Virus record (IMG/VR): IMGVR_UViG_3300008261_000062
Coordinates: 1 to 37,430 of that record
From: a virus
DNA length: 37,430 bases
Reading direction: 5' to 3' (one strand)
In this document: positions 1 to 9,593 of the stretch, one piece after another
Numbering within the stretch: the stretch's first letter is position 1
How the letters are laid out: every line of letters starts with the position of its first letter
Made by a program: the position numbers and the translations under genes
Notes under the pieces: model-generated
Databases searched by the model: none
Told to the model about the DNA's origin: nothing
The model's input: the letters and a program-made list of their open reading frames with translations, nothing else

Positions 1-908
1 GCATTCCTGATAACAAGATCGTTGCTCTCGCGGGTGAACAGGCTACAGGCAAGACATTTTTCGCTATTAGCATGGTTTCGAAGTTCCTTGATGTGAATCC
101 TGAAGGACTTGTGCTGTATTTTGATTCTGAACAGGCTGTAACTAGCGAGATGTTCACAGATCGTGGCATTGATGCAAAGCGCATTGCAGTATTTCCTGTA
201 TCAACGGTTGAAGAATTCCGCCTACAGGCAATCCGAATCGTTGATCAGATTCTTGCAAAGCCTGAAAAGGAACGCAAGCCTGTGATGATGGTTCTTGATT
301 CGCTAGGAATGCTTTCAACTAGCAAGGAAATGGGAGACACGGCTGAAGGCAAGGAAGTTCGCGACATGACCCGTTCACAGGTCATCAAGTCAACTTTCCG
401 CGTTCTAACCCTCAAGTTGGGACAAGCCCGTATTCCAATGATTCTAACGAATCACACTTACGATGTTGTTGGTGCTTACATTCCAACAAAGGAAATGAGT
501 GGTGGAGCGGGTCTTAAGTATGCTGCATCGACAATTGTCTATCTGAGCAAGAAGAAGGACAAGGACGCGGCAAACGAGGTGATTGGTAACATCATCACCT
601 GTAAACTATACAAGAGTCGCTTGACAAAGGAAAACAAGACCGCAGAAGTTCAGTTGAATTATGAAACTGGTCTGAACAAGTATTACGGTCTTGTCGATCT
701 TGCCTTGCGGCATAACATCTTCAAGAAGAATTCAACAAAGATCGAACTGCCAAACGGCAAGACTGTCTTTGAGAAGCAAATCAACAACAATCCCGAGCAA
801 TACTTCACACCAGAAGTGTTGCAACTACTAGAAACAGCAGCAGAAAAGGAATACAAGTATGGAACAGGAAACGCAGAATCCGACGAGTCAGCAAATTCAG
901 GTGAGTGA
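1..908 (+). CDS. uvsX: UvsX/RecA-like recombinase, 5' end outside window
   Basis: The open frame runs in from the left edge; the first complete codon is at position 3. A Walker A motif (GEQATGKT) lies at about 36-60. It is followed by [11 protein letters not shown], a Walker B-like strand ([10 protein letters not shown]) and the RecA-type loop region with [12 protein letters not shown] and [11 protein letters not shown]. This order is that of T4 UvsX, the strand-exchange ATPase that drives recombination-dependent replication and repair on ssDNA. The last 50 bases overlap the next gene, and helicase and primase follow, which is a T4-like replication neighbourhood. The N-terminal part is missing only because of the window edge. 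An ATG at 72 is internal and is not the start. Confidence 0.93.
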   Translation, partial: IPDNKIVALAGEQATGKTFFAISMVSKFLDVNPEGLVLYFDSEQAVTSEMFTDRGIDAKRIAVFPVSTVEEFRLQAIRIVDQILAKPEKERKPVMMVLDSLGMLSTSKEMGDTAEGKEVRDMTRSQVIKSTFRVLTLKLGQARIPMILTNHTYDVVGAYIPTKEMSGGAGLKYAASTIVYLSKKKDKDAANEVIGNIITCKLYKSRLTKENKTAEVQLNYETGLNKYYGLVDLALRHNIFKKNSTKIELPNGKTVFEKQINNNPEQYFTPEVLQLLETAAEKEYKYGTGNAESDESANSGE

Positions 909-1263
909 AACCGAAGTAGTTCCTGATTACATCCTAGTTCCTCATGGAGAAAAGGATCTTGCGGTTCTTATTCTTGATGGAGAATGCAAGGGTGTGAAGT
1001 ATACCTACGGAGTCATCACCCCAAAGGATAATGAGAGTGCCGACAAGGCAGTTCTTGAATATCACTACGATGTGATTGAGAATCCAATGGACTGCACCAC
1101 AGAACAACTGCACAAGGTGACAGCAGTCATTCTAAACCAAATTGTCCTGAAGATGGTTGCAGAAGAGTCAGACTTGGGGTATACTGTGGAGAGAGAAGAA
1201 GGAGAAGAAATTGAGCCAATTGACGATGGAGAAGTTGATTCTACAGAATCTTCTGGTGAATGA
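859..1263 (+). CDS. conserved-looking small protein between uvsX and helicase
   Basis: A 134-residue acidic protein with no domain I recognise. It begins with a polar, Gln/Thr-rich segment ([12 protein letters not shown]). A compact middle with alternating hydrophobic residues follows ([20 protein letters not shown]), then a long acidic tail ([20 protein letters not shown]). It overlaps the uvsX 3' end by 50 bases and the helicase start by 38 bases, so it is almost certainly translated with them. The location suggests a replication or recombination accessory role, but that is inferred from neighbours only. Confidence 0.75.
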   Translation: MEQETQNPTSQQIQVSETEVVPDYILVPHGEKDLAVLILDGECKGVKYTYGVITPKDNESADKAVLEYHYDVIENPMDCTTEQLHKVTAVILNQIVLKMVAEESDLGYTVEREEGEEIEPIDDGEVDSTESSGE

Positions 1264-2638
1264 GAAGTTCACCCGAAAAGTCCTTCCATTCCTGAAGACT
1301 GAATATTTTCAGGACGAGACAGCAGGAAGTCTCTTCAGCACCATCTCTGAATTTGTGCAGAAATACAGCAACCTCCCCACAAGGGAGGCTGTTGTTATTT
1401 CGGTAAGTAATAATAAGAAACTTACTCAAACACAGTTTGACGAGATCAATGGTCTGATTGAAGAACTCTACAAAGATCCGAAGCCGCAAGATATGGATTG
1501 GCTTGTGGCGGAAACAGAGAAGCATTGCAAGGATCGTGCTGTTTACAATGCAATTCTTGAATCTATTCATATTATCGACGGCAAGAATAAAAACAAGACC
1601 ACCGATGCCCTTCCTTCGATATTATCGGATGCGCTAGCAGTTTCATTCGATACGAATGTTGGTCACGATTATTTCATAGATTCGGATGCTCGTTATGATT
1701 TCTATCATAGAACCGAGACAAAGGTTCCGTTCGATCTAGAGTTCTTCAATACGATTACGAACGGAGGAGTCACACCAAAAACCCTCAATGTTATCCTTGC
1801 AGGAACGGGTGTCGGTAAGTCTCTGTTCATGTGCCACCACGCGGCTAACTGTCTGCTCCAAAATCAAGATGTCCTCTACATTACATGCGAAATGTCAGAG
1901 GAGAGAATCGCTGAACGAATTGATGCGAATCTCCTTGATGTAACGATGAGCGATCTTCATCAGTTGCCAAAGGATGCTTATGATAAGATGATTCAGCGAG
2001 TAAAGGGAAACTGTGGTGGCAGACTCATCATCAAGGAATATCCCACCTCTTCGGCAAATGTGAATCACTTCCGTGCATTGCTTGAAGAGTTGAACATCAA
2101 AAGAAAGTTCAAGCCAACGGTCATTTTCATCGACTATCTGAACATCTGCTCATCTGCAAGAGTGAAGATGAGTGGTTCAGTCAATTCGTATATCTTTGTG
2201 AAGGCTATTGCAGAAGAGATCCGCAGTCTAGCCGTGGAATACAATGTTCCAATCTTCACAGCGACACAGACGAATCGCGAAGGCTTCAACAATACAGAGG
2301 TCGAACTTACAAATACTTCGGAATCATTCGGTCTTCCCGCTACATCAGATCTTATGTTTGCTCTGATCTCAACGGAAGAACTTGAGAAGGTGAATCAGAT
2401 AATGGTGAAGCAACTGAAAAACCGTTATCATGAGGCTTCTTCAAACAAGAAGTTTGTGGTTGGCATCAATCGTGCAAAGATGAAACTGATGGATGTTCCA
2501 AAGTCAGAGCAGCCAAATCTGTCTATGGCAAATCAGACGGATGTGGATGATGATGACGAGGAAACATTCGAACCAGTAGCCAAGGATTGGAAGAAGAAGT
2601 CTTGGAACTCTAACAAGAATTCAGATTGGAAATTCTGA
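1226..2638 (+). CDS. DnaB-family replicative helicase (T4 gp41-like)
   Basis: A 470-residue protein, close to the 475 of T4 gp41. Walker A GTGVGKS is at about residue 193, the Walker B-like strand VIFIDYLNICSS at about 300, and the sensor segment TATQTNREGF and the arginine-rich QLKNRYHE follow in DnaB order. The frame is open further upstream, to 1157. The ATG at 1226 gives [15 protein letters not shown], which matches the usual start of this family better. The product would be the hexameric 5'-3' helicase of the fork, pairing with the primase encoded next. The C-terminus is acidic, then lysine/asparagine-rich. Confidence 0.93.
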   Translation: MEKLILQNLLVNEKFTRKVLPFLKTEYFQDETAGSLFSTISEFVQKYSNLPTREAVVISVSNNKKLTQTQFDEINGLIEELYKDPKPQDMDWLVAETEKHCKDRAVYNAILESIHIIDGKNKNKTTDALPSILSDALAVSFDTNVGHDYFIDSDARYDFYHRTETKVPFDLEFFNTITNGGVTPKTLNVILAGTGVGKSLFMCHHAANCLLQNQDVLYITCEMSEERIAERIDANLLDVTMSDLHQLPKDAYDKMIQRVKGNCGGRLIIKEYPTSSANVNHFRALLEELNIKRKFKPTVIFIDYLNICSSARVKMSGSVNSYIFVKAIAEEIRSLAVEYNVPIFTATQTNREGFNNTEVELTNTSESFGLPATSDLMFALISTEELEKVNQIMVKQLKNRYHEASSNKKFVVGINRAKMKLMDVPKSEQPNLSMANQTDVDDDDEETFEPVAKDWKKKSWNSNKNSDWKF

Positions 2639-3657
2639 TGTCTCTGTTTGTAGATAAGAAGTTCATCAACATGATCTCTTCAAGGCTAGATCTCTTCTCA
2701 TGGAAGAAAGAGACTTTGGCTAACTTCCGTTGTCCTATATGCGGAGATTCAAAGAAAAACAAGCGAAAGACTCGCGGCTATTTCTTTGCAAAGGGAAATG
2801 ACATGTATTTCAGATGCCACAATTGTGGGGCATCGCATACGATGTTCAAGTTCCTAGAGATTGTCTGTCCTGCTCTTCTAAAAGAGTATGCTCTTGAGCG
2901 GTGGAAGGGTGGAGAAAACGGCAATTCCAACTACAAGAAGCCTGAATTTTCATTTGATGCTCCTAAATTCAAGCCAAATAACGAGTTACTACAGACCATA
3001 GATTGTGTCGAGGGTCTTCCATCAGATCATCTCTGTCGGCAATTTGTCGAGAAGAGAAAGATTCCCAACATTCATTATAAGAATCTTTACTTCACAAACA
3101 ACTTTGCAAAGTTCGCTCACAAGATTGACATCAATGTGAAGGCTCCTGAAGACAAGAGGCTTGTGATTCCAATCTTTGATTCGGATGAGCAGATGATTGG
3201 AGTTCAGGGACGAGCATTAGATCCACAGGCTGAAGTTCGTTACATAACAATCAAGGCTAACAAGCAAATTGAAAGACTTTGGTATGGTCTTGATAGAGTC
3301 CGTGATCAAAAACTTGTTTTCGTGGTTGAAGGTCCACTCGACTCGCTGTTTCTAGACAATGCCATTGCAATGGTTGGCATCTGTGATGGATCTAATCTGC
3401 CTGAAGAGTTGGCTGACAAGACTGTGATATTCGCCCTTGATAATGAGCCTAGAAATCCGCAAGTGATTGCACAGATGAAAAAAATCATCAGCAACGGAAA
3501 TAAGATAGTAATATGGGATGATGTTGACGGCAAGGATATCAATGATATGATACTTGCAGGAAAGACGAAGGGACAGTTGGTTTCCATTATGAATCGCTGT
3601 GCCGTAAGCGGACCAGAGGCTCTTCTAAAACTAAACTCTTGGAGAAAGATTGCTTGA
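2638..3657 (+). CDS. DNA primase (T4 gp61-like)
   Basis: A 339-residue protein. The N-terminal zinc ribbon has Cys32-x2-Cys35 and Cys60-x2-Cys63. The catalytic half is Toprim-like: FVVEGPLDSLF supplies the conserved Glu, FALDNE the Asp, and IWDDVDGKDINDMI the late acidic cluster. The ATG at 2638 shares its A with the helicase stop TGA, so translation is coupled. It would lay RNA primers for lagging-strand synthesis in a complex with the gp41-like helicase. An ATG 12 bases upstream is in frame but lacks this coupling. Confidence 0.92.
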   Translation: MSLFVDKKFINMISSRLDLFSWKKETLANFRCPICGDSKKNKRKTRGYFFAKGNDMYFRCHNCGASHTMFKFLEIVCPALLKEYALERWKGGENGNSNYKKPEFSFDAPKFKPNNELLQTIDCVEGLPSDHLCRQFVEKRKIPNIHYKNLYFTNNFAKFAHKIDINVKAPEDKRLVIPIFDSDEQMIGVQGRALDPQAEVRYITIKANKQIERLWYGLDRVRDQKLVFVVEGPLDSLFLDNAIAMVGICDGSNLPEELADKTVIFALDNEPRNPQVIAQMKKIISNGNKIVIWDDVDGKDINDMILAGKTKGQLVSIMNRCAVSGPEALLKLNSWRKIA

Positions 3658-3658
3658 T

Positions 3659-4360
3659 ATGAGTAACGATAAGATTGATGTTCTTGATCGCGGGTTTGTT
3701 CAGTATGTCGAGCATATGGGCAGCGATTTGACTGTCGTAAATGCAGCGCGAGTTTCATTCAACAAGGAGAGTGAATGGGAACATCCTGATTCTCATGTTC
3801 CTGCAAACATCCTTTCGGAAAAGGATGGCAAACTCATCTCTTATCTTGCAAAGCACCAACACTGGACACCTTTCGCACACCCGCAGATCACTCTGCGGAT
3901 AAAGGCTCCAATTTCAATCCGAACGCAACTTTTCAAGCACAAGGTTGGGTTTGTCGAGAATGAAATCTCTCGTCGGTATGTGAGTGAAAAACCAGATATT
4001 TACGAACCAACATGGCGTTCAAAGCCAAGTGGTGGAGCAAAGCAGGGTAGTGAAGATTTCATGCCTCATGATTCGGTTCATGAAGAACTTTGCTATCGTT
4101 ATCATCTTTGCATATCTGATGCGATGAATCTATATGAAAAGTTGATTAAGGAAGGCGTTGCTCCAGAACAGGCTAGATTTGTGCTGCCACAGGGAACCTA
4201 TACAGAATGGTGGTGGACAGGTAGCCTTGCAGCCTATGCCCGTGTCTATAAGCAGCGTTCTGATCCTCACGCTCAATGGGAAGTTCGTGAGTATGCCAAC
4301 GCAATCGGCAAGATTGTTCAGCCTCTTTTCCCCCACTCATGGGCCGCTCTTACTACATAA
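3659..4360 (+). CDS. thyX: flavin-dependent thymidylate synthase
   Basis: A 233-residue ThyX. It has the HWTPFAHPQITLRIKAPI segment and the signature region RTQLFKHKVGFVENEISRRY, a variant of the RHR-x7-S consensus in which K-H-K replaces the usual first triplet. Downstream are PEQARFVLPQGTYTEW and the closing helices. It makes dTMP from dUMP with methylene-folate and FAD. I chose the ATG at 3659 because GGAGAAAG lies at 3641-3648. An in-frame TTG at 3650 overlaps the primase stop. It sits with the ribonucleotide reductase downstream, as part of phage dNTP supply. Confidence 0.93.
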   Translation: MSNDKIDVLDRGFVQYVEHMGSDLTVVNAARVSFNKESEWEHPDSHVPANILSEKDGKLISYLAKHQHWTPFAHPQITLRIKAPISIRTQLFKHKVGFVENEISRRYVSEKPDIYEPTWRSKPSGGAKQGSEDFMPHDSVHEELCYRYHLCISDAMNLYEKLIKEGVAPEQARFVLPQGTYTEWWWTGSLAAYARVYKQRSDPHAQWEVREYANAIGKIVQPLFPHSWAALTT

Positions 4361-4375
4361 GGGAAGAGGAAAAAC

Positions 4376-4822
4376 ATGGCACAAGATCCATATCTAGAAT
4401 TCCCAAATTACGATCTTGAAGTAGTTCAAGGATCGGACTATAAGTATCATTTTATCTGGAAAGACGGAGACAAGGTTGCATATAATCTAGCGGGTGCTAC
4501 CGCAGAAATGCAGATCCGTAGATCATTTCTTTCTGAAAAATTGATCTTTTGGGTTCGTGGAAGCAATGCTACAGGTGGCGGATATACAAAGGAATTTTAC
4601 GCAACTGGTGGCGTAAGTGGATCGGCCAGCATTTTACTAAATGTTAACGCAAGTGGAGTAACAGGAACTACAGGTGGAATTTTGATTCAAATTAGCAATG
4701 AAATGACAAAGAATTTTCCTGTTAACTTCCATTTCTACGACATGGAAGTGACATTCCCTAATGGCACAAAAGATAAGCCAATTCGTGGGCGTGTCTCTGT
4801 TCCCTACGAAATAACCAAATAA
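4376..4822 (+). CDS. beta-rich phage protein, possibly virion-associated
   Basis: A 148-residue protein preceded by AGAGGAAA. Its N-terminal pattern (LEVVQGSDYKYHFIWKDG, then AGATAEMQIRRS) resembles the small beta-sandwich domain at the start of many phage accessory structural proteins. The end (KPIRGRVSVPYEITK) also looks like that family. The middle is Gly/Ser/Thr-rich. It lies between thyX and the reductase promoter, so the genomic setting is metabolic rather than structural. The structural reading is inference from pattern only. Confidence 0.7.
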   Translation: MAQDPYLEFPNYDLEVVQGSDYKYHFIWKDGDKVAYNLAGATAEMQIRRSFLSEKLIFWVRGSNATGGGYTKEFYATGGVSGSASILLNVNASGVTGTTGGILIQISNEMTKNFPVNFHFYDMEVTFPNGTKDKPIRGRVSVPYEITK

Positions 4823-4865
4823 TAACCTAATTTTGAATCTAGTTAGCGTAATTAGCCTAACTATG

Positions 4866-4874
4866 TGCTATAAT
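4866..4874 (+). promoter_or_regulatory. extended -10 promoter before reductase gene
   Basis: TGCTATAAT is a perfect extended -10 (TGnTATAAT). I see no good -35. It sits 30 bases upstream of the reductase ATG at 4904, with AAGGAG in between. Confidence 0.6.
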
Positions 4875-4903
4875 ATCGTATCGACTTAAGGAGTTTACAG
4901 TTA

Positions 4904-6835
4904 ATGATTTCTCTTCCTACTTACTATCAACAGTTCATTCATCTTTCTCGTTATTCTCGTTGGCTAGAAAAGGAGAATCGCAGAGAAACATGGGAAGAGA
5001 CTGTTGAGCGTTACTTCTCATTTTTTGATGACCATCTAGAACAAAATAATAACTTCAAGATTTCTGCTGATCTGCGGTCAGAATTAAAGAACGCAGTTTT
5101 GAATCTTGAAATCATGCCTTCTATGCGTTCTCTCATGACCGCAGGAGAAGCACTCAAACGAGACAACACCGCTGGTTATAACTGTTCTTATGTTGCAGTT
5201 AACCGTGTTCGTGCGTTCGATGAAATTCTCTACATATTGATGTGTGGAACTGGTGTTGGTTTTTCTGTGGAGCGACAGTATGTTGAAAAACTTCCTACAA
5301 TCGCTGAACAATTTACTAACTCGGACACGACGATCATTGTTCAGGATTCTAAGGCGGGTTGGGCGAAGGCTTTCAGGGAACTCGTCTCTCTTCTCATTGG
5401 AGGTCAAGTTCCCCGATGGGACTTGTCAAAGATTCGTCCTGCTGGAGCAAGACTTAAGACATTTGGAGGTCGCGCAAGCGGACCAAAGCCATTGGAGGAT
5501 CTGTTCAGATTCACCGTTGACACCTTTAAACGCGCAGCAGGACGGAAACTCACTTCCATTGAATGCCACGATATCGTCTGTAAGGTTGCGGAGATTGTCG
5601 TTGTCGGAGGAGTCAGACGCTCTGCTCTCATTTCACTTTCGAATCTCACAGATGAAAGAATGAGAGATGCAAAGACAGGTGCATGGTGGAATGACAACCC
5701 ACAACGCGCACTTGCAAACAACTCGGTAGCATATAAGGAAAAGCCTGAAATCGGCACATTCATGGACGAATGGGTTTCGCTCTACAAGTCAAAGAGTGGT
5801 GAGCGCGGAATCTTCAACCGTGATGCAGCAAAGAAGACTGTTGCAAAGTTGGGTGATCGCCGCGATCCGAACTATGAGTTTGGAACGAATCCATGTTCAG
5901 AAATCATTCTTCGTGATTGTGAATTCTGCAATCTCACAGAAGTGATTGTTCGAACTGATGATACTTTTGATTCGTTGAAGCGTAAAGTTAGACTAGCAAC
6001 AATCCTTGGAACATGGCAAGCATCGCTTACGCATTTCCCCTACCTCTCTTCGAATTGGGAGAAAAACTGCAAGGAAGAGGCACTTCTTGGAGTGTCACTT
6101 ACAGGCATCATGGATAACAAGATGATGCATGATAGAAATGATTTCTATCATGAATTACCAGAAATCTTGACTGCACTAAAGCAAGAAGCAATCAATACAA
6201 ACAAGGATTGGGCTAATAAGATTGGTATCAATCCAGCAGCCGCAATCACTTGTGTGAAGCCAAGCGGAACAGTTTCGCAATTGACCGATGCTGCTTCAGG
6301 TATTCACCCACGACATAGTGAATATTATATTCGCACTGTTCGTGCAGATCGCAAAGACCCACTATGTCAGATGATGATTGACATGGGCTTCCCCGCAGAG
6401 CCTTGTGTAATGAAGCCCGATCATACAATGGTTTTCTCATTCCCAATGAAGGCTGAAGGTTCTGTTACTCGTAATGATCTAACTGCAATTGAACATCTTG
6501 ATTTATGGCTTACATATCAGCGTTACTGGTGTGAACATAAGCCAAGTATTACAATTACTGTCCGCGAAAATGAGTGGATGGAAGTTGGCGCATTTGTATA
6601 CAAGCACTTCGATGAGATCAGTGGCATCTCGTTCCTTCCACACAGCGATCACTCGTATCAGCAAGCACCATATCAGGAATGCACCAAGATAGCATATACT
6701 GCTTTGGCTGTAGAAATGCCTAAAAATGTAGACTGGTCGCTTCTAGAAAAGTATGAAAAGACCGACACCACAGCAAGTTCGCAGACATTCGCTTGCACAG
6801 GAGATAAGTGTGAACTTGTAGATCTTACTAGTTGA
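4904..6835 (+). CDS. nrdJ: class II (adenosylcobalamin-dependent) ribonucleotide reductase
   Basis: A 643-residue monomeric class II reductase, about 100 residues shorter than the 739-residue Lactobacillus enzyme. The N-terminal redox Cys lies in AGYNCSYVAVN (about residue 93). The glycine-rich MCGTGVGFSVE follows. The thiyl/catalytic block is NPCSEIILRDCEFCN (about 329), and the C-terminal shuttle pair is CTGDKC. It reduces ribonucleotides without oxygen or iron but needs B12. AAGGAG precedes the ATG. Together with ThyX it supports phage DNA synthesis. The family call is firm; nucleoside di- versus triphosphate specificity is not visible. Confidence 0.92.
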   Translation: MISLPTYYQQFIHLSRYSRWLEKENRRETWEETVERYFSFFDDHLEQNNNFKISADLRSELKNAVLNLEIMPSMRSLMTAGEALKRDNTAGYNCSYVAVNRVRAFDEILYILMCGTGVGFSVERQYVEKLPTIAEQFTNSDTTIIVQDSKAGWAKAFRELVSLLIGGQVPRWDLSKIRPAGARLKTFGGRASGPKPLEDLFRFTVDTFKRAAGRKLTSIECHDIVCKVAEIVVVGGVRRSALISLSNLTDERMRDAKTGAWWNDNPQRALANNSVAYKEKPEIGTFMDEWVSLYKSKSGERGIFNRDAAKKTVAKLGDRRDPNYEFGTNPCSEIILRDCEFCNLTEVIVRTDDTFDSLKRKVRLATILGTWQASLTHFPYLSSNWEKNCKEEALLGVSLTGIMDNKMMHDRNDFYHELPEILTALKQEAINTNKDWANKIGINPAAAITCVKPSGTVSQLTDAASGIHPRHSEYYIRTVRADRKDPLCQMMIDMGFPAEPCVMKPDHTMVFSFPMKAEGSVTRNDLTAIEHLDLWLTYQRYWCEHKPSITITVRENEWMEVGAFVYKHFDEISGISFLPHSDHSYQQAPYQECTKIAYTALAVEMPKNVDWSLLEKYEKTDTTASSQTFACTGDKCELVDLTS

Positions 6836-6859
6836 CAGATAGAGTTCATGTGGTATAAT
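6832..6859 (+). promoter_or_regulatory. strong sigma70-type promoter
   Basis: TTGACA at 6832-6837, a 16-base spacer, then TATAAT at 6854-6859 with an upstream TG (TGGTATAAT). It overlaps the reductase stop codon and points at the PEP-CTERM gene starting at 6931. Confidence 0.85.
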
Positions 6860-6930
6860 AATGCTTCACAGATCTCCACAGACTACATTCAATGGTGAAT
6901 GATAAGGTGGGGACAAAACAGGAGAGTATA

Positions 6931-7602
6931 ATGATCAAGAATGGTATTGTTGGTTTGGTAGCAGCCGTGATGTGTGGCGCAGTCGCAAAGGCAGAGTTCG
7001 TGGTTGTGAACAACCCAGTAGCAGATACTGTTGGTTTCTACTCTGATGCATATAAGTCAAGTGGCTCATACGCTTATGCACAAAGTGGAGCGCAAGGTTT
7101 TGATCTTGAGGATTCATACACAACTTCTTCATTGAAGTGGTGGGGTTCATCCAACGGATTCAATGGTCAAGGTATTGGAAACATTACTGGATTCCAAGTT
7201 ATTGTGTGGAGTTCAGACTTTAGTTCGCCAGTTAGTTCAACCAATATCAACATCAGCAACATTTCTGTTGTTGATACAGGCGAATTCAACTTCTTTGGTC
7301 AACCAGTTTATGAATTCTATGTGCCATTTGTGACTCAACTTGCTGCTGGTTCATATTACATGAATATTGGTGCTTACCTCAATGACTCTGCTGGCGATCA
7401 GTTCGTGTGGTCGCAGGGTGAGAATGTTGAAGACTTCTGGTTCACCGATGAAAACGGGCAGTATAATTGGGGTGATTGGCGACCGCTTCCAACTACCCTC
7501 ATCGGCAACACAGCGGGTGGAGCATTTGTTCTCTCTGCTCCGACACCAGGAGCGATTGCTCTCCTTGGCATGGCTGGTCTGATCGGTCGCCGCCGTCGAT
7601 AA
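6931..7602 (+). CDS. exported PEP-CTERM-like protein 1
   Basis: A 223-residue protein. The first 22 residues form a signal peptide (MIKNGIVGLVAAVMCGAVAKA). The body is rich in Ser, Gly, Tyr and Asn with beta-type alternation and no recognised catalytic motif. It ends in PTPGAIALLGMAGLIGRRRR: a PxP start, a short hydrophobic span and an arginine cluster. This is a PEP-CTERM sorting tail, the substrate of exosortase. The start at 6931 follows AGGAGAG; the frame extends upstream to 6892 but lacks a signal peptide there. It has its own promoter and terminator. The phage would depend on a host exosortase. Role unknown; surface display in infected cells is inference. Confidence 0.85.
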   Translation: MIKNGIVGLVAAVMCGAVAKAEFVVVNNPVADTVGFYSDAYKSSGSYAYAQSGAQGFDLEDSYTTSSLKWWGSSNGFNGQGIGNITGFQVIVWSSDFSSPVSSTNINISNISVVDTGEFNFFGQPVYEFYVPFVTQLAAGSYYMNIGAYLNDSAGDQFVWSQGENVEDFWFTDENGQYNWGDWRPLPTTLIGNTAGGAFVLSAPTPGAIALLGMAGLIGRRRR

Positions 7603-7623
7603 ATATATACATATAATACCCCA

Positions 7624-7642
7624 CCTGAGATAGCATCTCAGG
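7624..7642 (+). terminator. hairpin preceding main terminator
   Basis: CCTGAGAT-AGC-ATCTCAGG is a perfect 8-bp stem. It has no T-tract of its own and lies 5 bases before the terminator hairpin at 7647. It may be a processing or stability element of the PEP-CTERM transcript. Confidence 0.5.
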
Positions 7643-7646
7643 TCCG

Positions 7647-7679
7647 ACAACCCCCAGAAATGGGGGTTGTTTCTTTTAT
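7647..7679 (+). terminator. rho-independent terminator
   Basis: The stem ACAACCCCCA / TGGGGGTTGT is perfect over 10 bp with a GAAA tetraloop, followed by TTTCTTTTAT. It ends the PEP-CTERM transcript. Confidence 0.9.
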
Positions 7680-7805
7680 ATTTGGGGTTTTATACCTATA
7701 GAAGTCTCATAATGTTGTGAAGTTGAGCCTATGGTTTTTTTGGAGAAATCTAAAAAAATCGGTATCGGGTGAAATTAATCACCCCAACAATTCGGGAGAA
7801 AAATT

Positions 7806-9581
7806 ATGAGAAATCTTTTGGCTCTATTTTTATCTTTTGTAATGACAAATACAGCATATGCTCAATATGATGCAAAAGAACTTGCTCGACTTCTAAATTC
7901 TTGGGGAACACCGAATACAACATATGATCTAGACGGAAATGGAACAGTTGGTCCCGAAGATATTGCAATTTTTCTCGGTCAAGATAATTATGCTGAAATA
8001 GGCGCAGGATTTACAGAGCCAACTCCCGAACCACCCGCCATCGGTATACCATCAGATTGGGCATTTGACGCAAAGGCAATAGCCCGTTGGACAACAGTTC
8101 CACGCAGCGAATACACAGGTCCATTTTCAGTTGGTGTTGTGGCATTTCATGTAAATGGAATCAACCGAGTTGACTTTTCTGTTAACGGTGGAGCATGGAA
8201 ATCTGTTTATGAACCAAAGTTGAATCCCGACAACAATGTCGAGGAGTATTTCGTCAAGATCGACCCACTTGATCACGCAGATGGAGTTATAGAAATCCGT
8301 GCGATTGCCTACCCAAACATCGGCATTCCGAGAGTTCTACAGGGAAACCTGACGAACAACGGACCAACCTATCCAAATCAGCAGCAGTATCTTCAGGGCA
8401 ATCACGGAATGCTTGTGGTTCTCAACGGATACGGCACACTTCCATATTTTGCAGTATACATTTCGCCAAACGGAAACGACACTACGGGTGACGGTAGCCA
8501 AGCAAATCCATTCAACAGTATGGGTCGTGCGCTTAAGCACTTCAAGACAAACTATGGCAAGGCAGATGGTGGCACTATCTACCTCATGGAAGGCGTGAAT
8601 CTTATATCTGTAGGTGCGTATAGCAACCACGGATGTCAGACATTTGAGAGATACCTGACTTTCCGTCCTGCACCTGGCTTGACAAGAGAGCAAGTCAAAC
8701 TCAACGGCAACCCTGCGGGTGGATTGAGAGTCAACTTCATCAAGGTGGAGGATGTGACTTTCTATACCGATCCTGCAAGACCAAATACTCAATTTAGAAA
8801 CGGAGCAAACTCTTCATCGTATTTCTGGGCAAACCGCTGCCATGCGATCTATGAGGCTTACAATCCCGATGGAACATGGGCAGATCCAGCAAACGGTGGT
8901 GGATTCGCACTTGGTAACGGAACAAGTGGTTCATTCACCGCTGTCCATGTGACCAACTGCTCGTCTTTCAATACCCGTGGAAATGTAAGATCGAATCAAA
9001 TGGTCATCAACTACAGATGCGACAGACCTGGCGATACACCATTCAGCGGAGCATTCCTCACGATCAATGCAGAGGCATATAATCCCATAAGAATCGGGAG
9101 CGATCACCTTGACGGGTGGCATTGGTTCGGCACAGAAGGTTCTCCAATCCGCAGGGAGAACCACATCATGCACAACATCTTCATGCGTAACTTCTGGGGT
9201 CAGGGAATGATGTATGAATACTTCTCGCCTGGAACCGAGCGTTTCGATGATGTTGCACTCGTAAACATCGACATAGAGCAGAATGTGGCTACCTCTGCGG
9301 GTGGATGGTGGGAGATGGATACGAACCACCTACTCATCAAGAATGTCACCCAATCAGATCAGAACTTGCGTTTCAAGCGTCCAGATCAGTTCACTGCCAA
9401 TCCAAGACTTCAACTCAAGAATGTCCTGATAGAGAACTATTGCGGCAGTCTTTCAGATTTTGGTGACACACAGCCTGTCGCTGGATCACCCAAATATCTC
9501 ATAGAACCAAATGTCAGAGTAGTAAACTGGACTAGTCCCTGCCCAGGCGAATGCAGAGACATACCTTGGCCTTGTAACTAA
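7806..9581 (+). CDS. secreted dockerin-like / right-handed beta-helix protein
   Basis: A 591-residue protein with signal peptide MRNLLALFLSFVMTNTAYA. Residues 23-60 form a dockerin-like repeat: LLNSWGTP, then DLDGNGTVGPEDIAIFLG, with the Ca-binding D-x-D-x-N-x-T order. Next comes a beta-sandwich-like part shared with the following gene (KAIARWTTVP, GVVAFHVNGINRVDFSVNGG). The rest begins YISPNGNDTTGDGSQANPF, the usual entry to pectate-lyase-type beta-helices. CGGGAGAAAAA precedes the ATG. GGGTGA/TCACCC (7767-7784) forms a leader hairpin. A likely role is binding or cutting a polysaccharide outside the cytoplasm. Catalytic residues are not identifiable. Confidence 0.85.
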   Translation: MRNLLALFLSFVMTNTAYAQYDAKELARLLNSWGTPNTTYDLDGNGTVGPEDIAIFLGQDNYAEIGAGFTEPTPEPPAIGIPSDWAFDAKAIARWTTVPRSEYTGPFSVGVVAFHVNGINRVDFSVNGGAWKSVYEPKLNPDNNVEEYFVKIDPLDHADGVIEIRAIAYPNIGIPRVLQGNLTNNGPTYPNQQQYLQGNHGMLVVLNGYGTLPYFAVYISPNGNDTTGDGSQANPFNSMGRALKHFKTNYGKADGGTIYLMEGVNLISVGAYSNHGCQTFERYLTFRPAPGLTREQVKLNGNPAGGLRVNFIKVEDVTFYTDPARPNTQFRNGANSSSYFWANRCHAIYEAYNPDGTWADPANGGGFALGNGTSGSFTAVHVTNCSSFNTRGNVRSNQMVINYRCDRPGDTPFSGAFLTINAEAYNPIRIGSDHLDGWHWFGTEGSPIRRENHIMHNIFMRNFWGQGMMYEYFSPGTERFDDVALVNIDIEQNVATSAGGWWEMDTNHLLIKNVTQSDQNLRFKRPDQFTANPRLQLKNVLIENYCGSLSDFGDTQPVAGSPKYLIEPNVRVVNWTSPCPGECRDIPWPCN

Positions 9582-9593
9582 AAAGGAGAAACG

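Noticed and set aside
3650-3658. TTG start for thyX
   Set aside because: ATG at 3659 is available and the ribosome site suits it as well or better.
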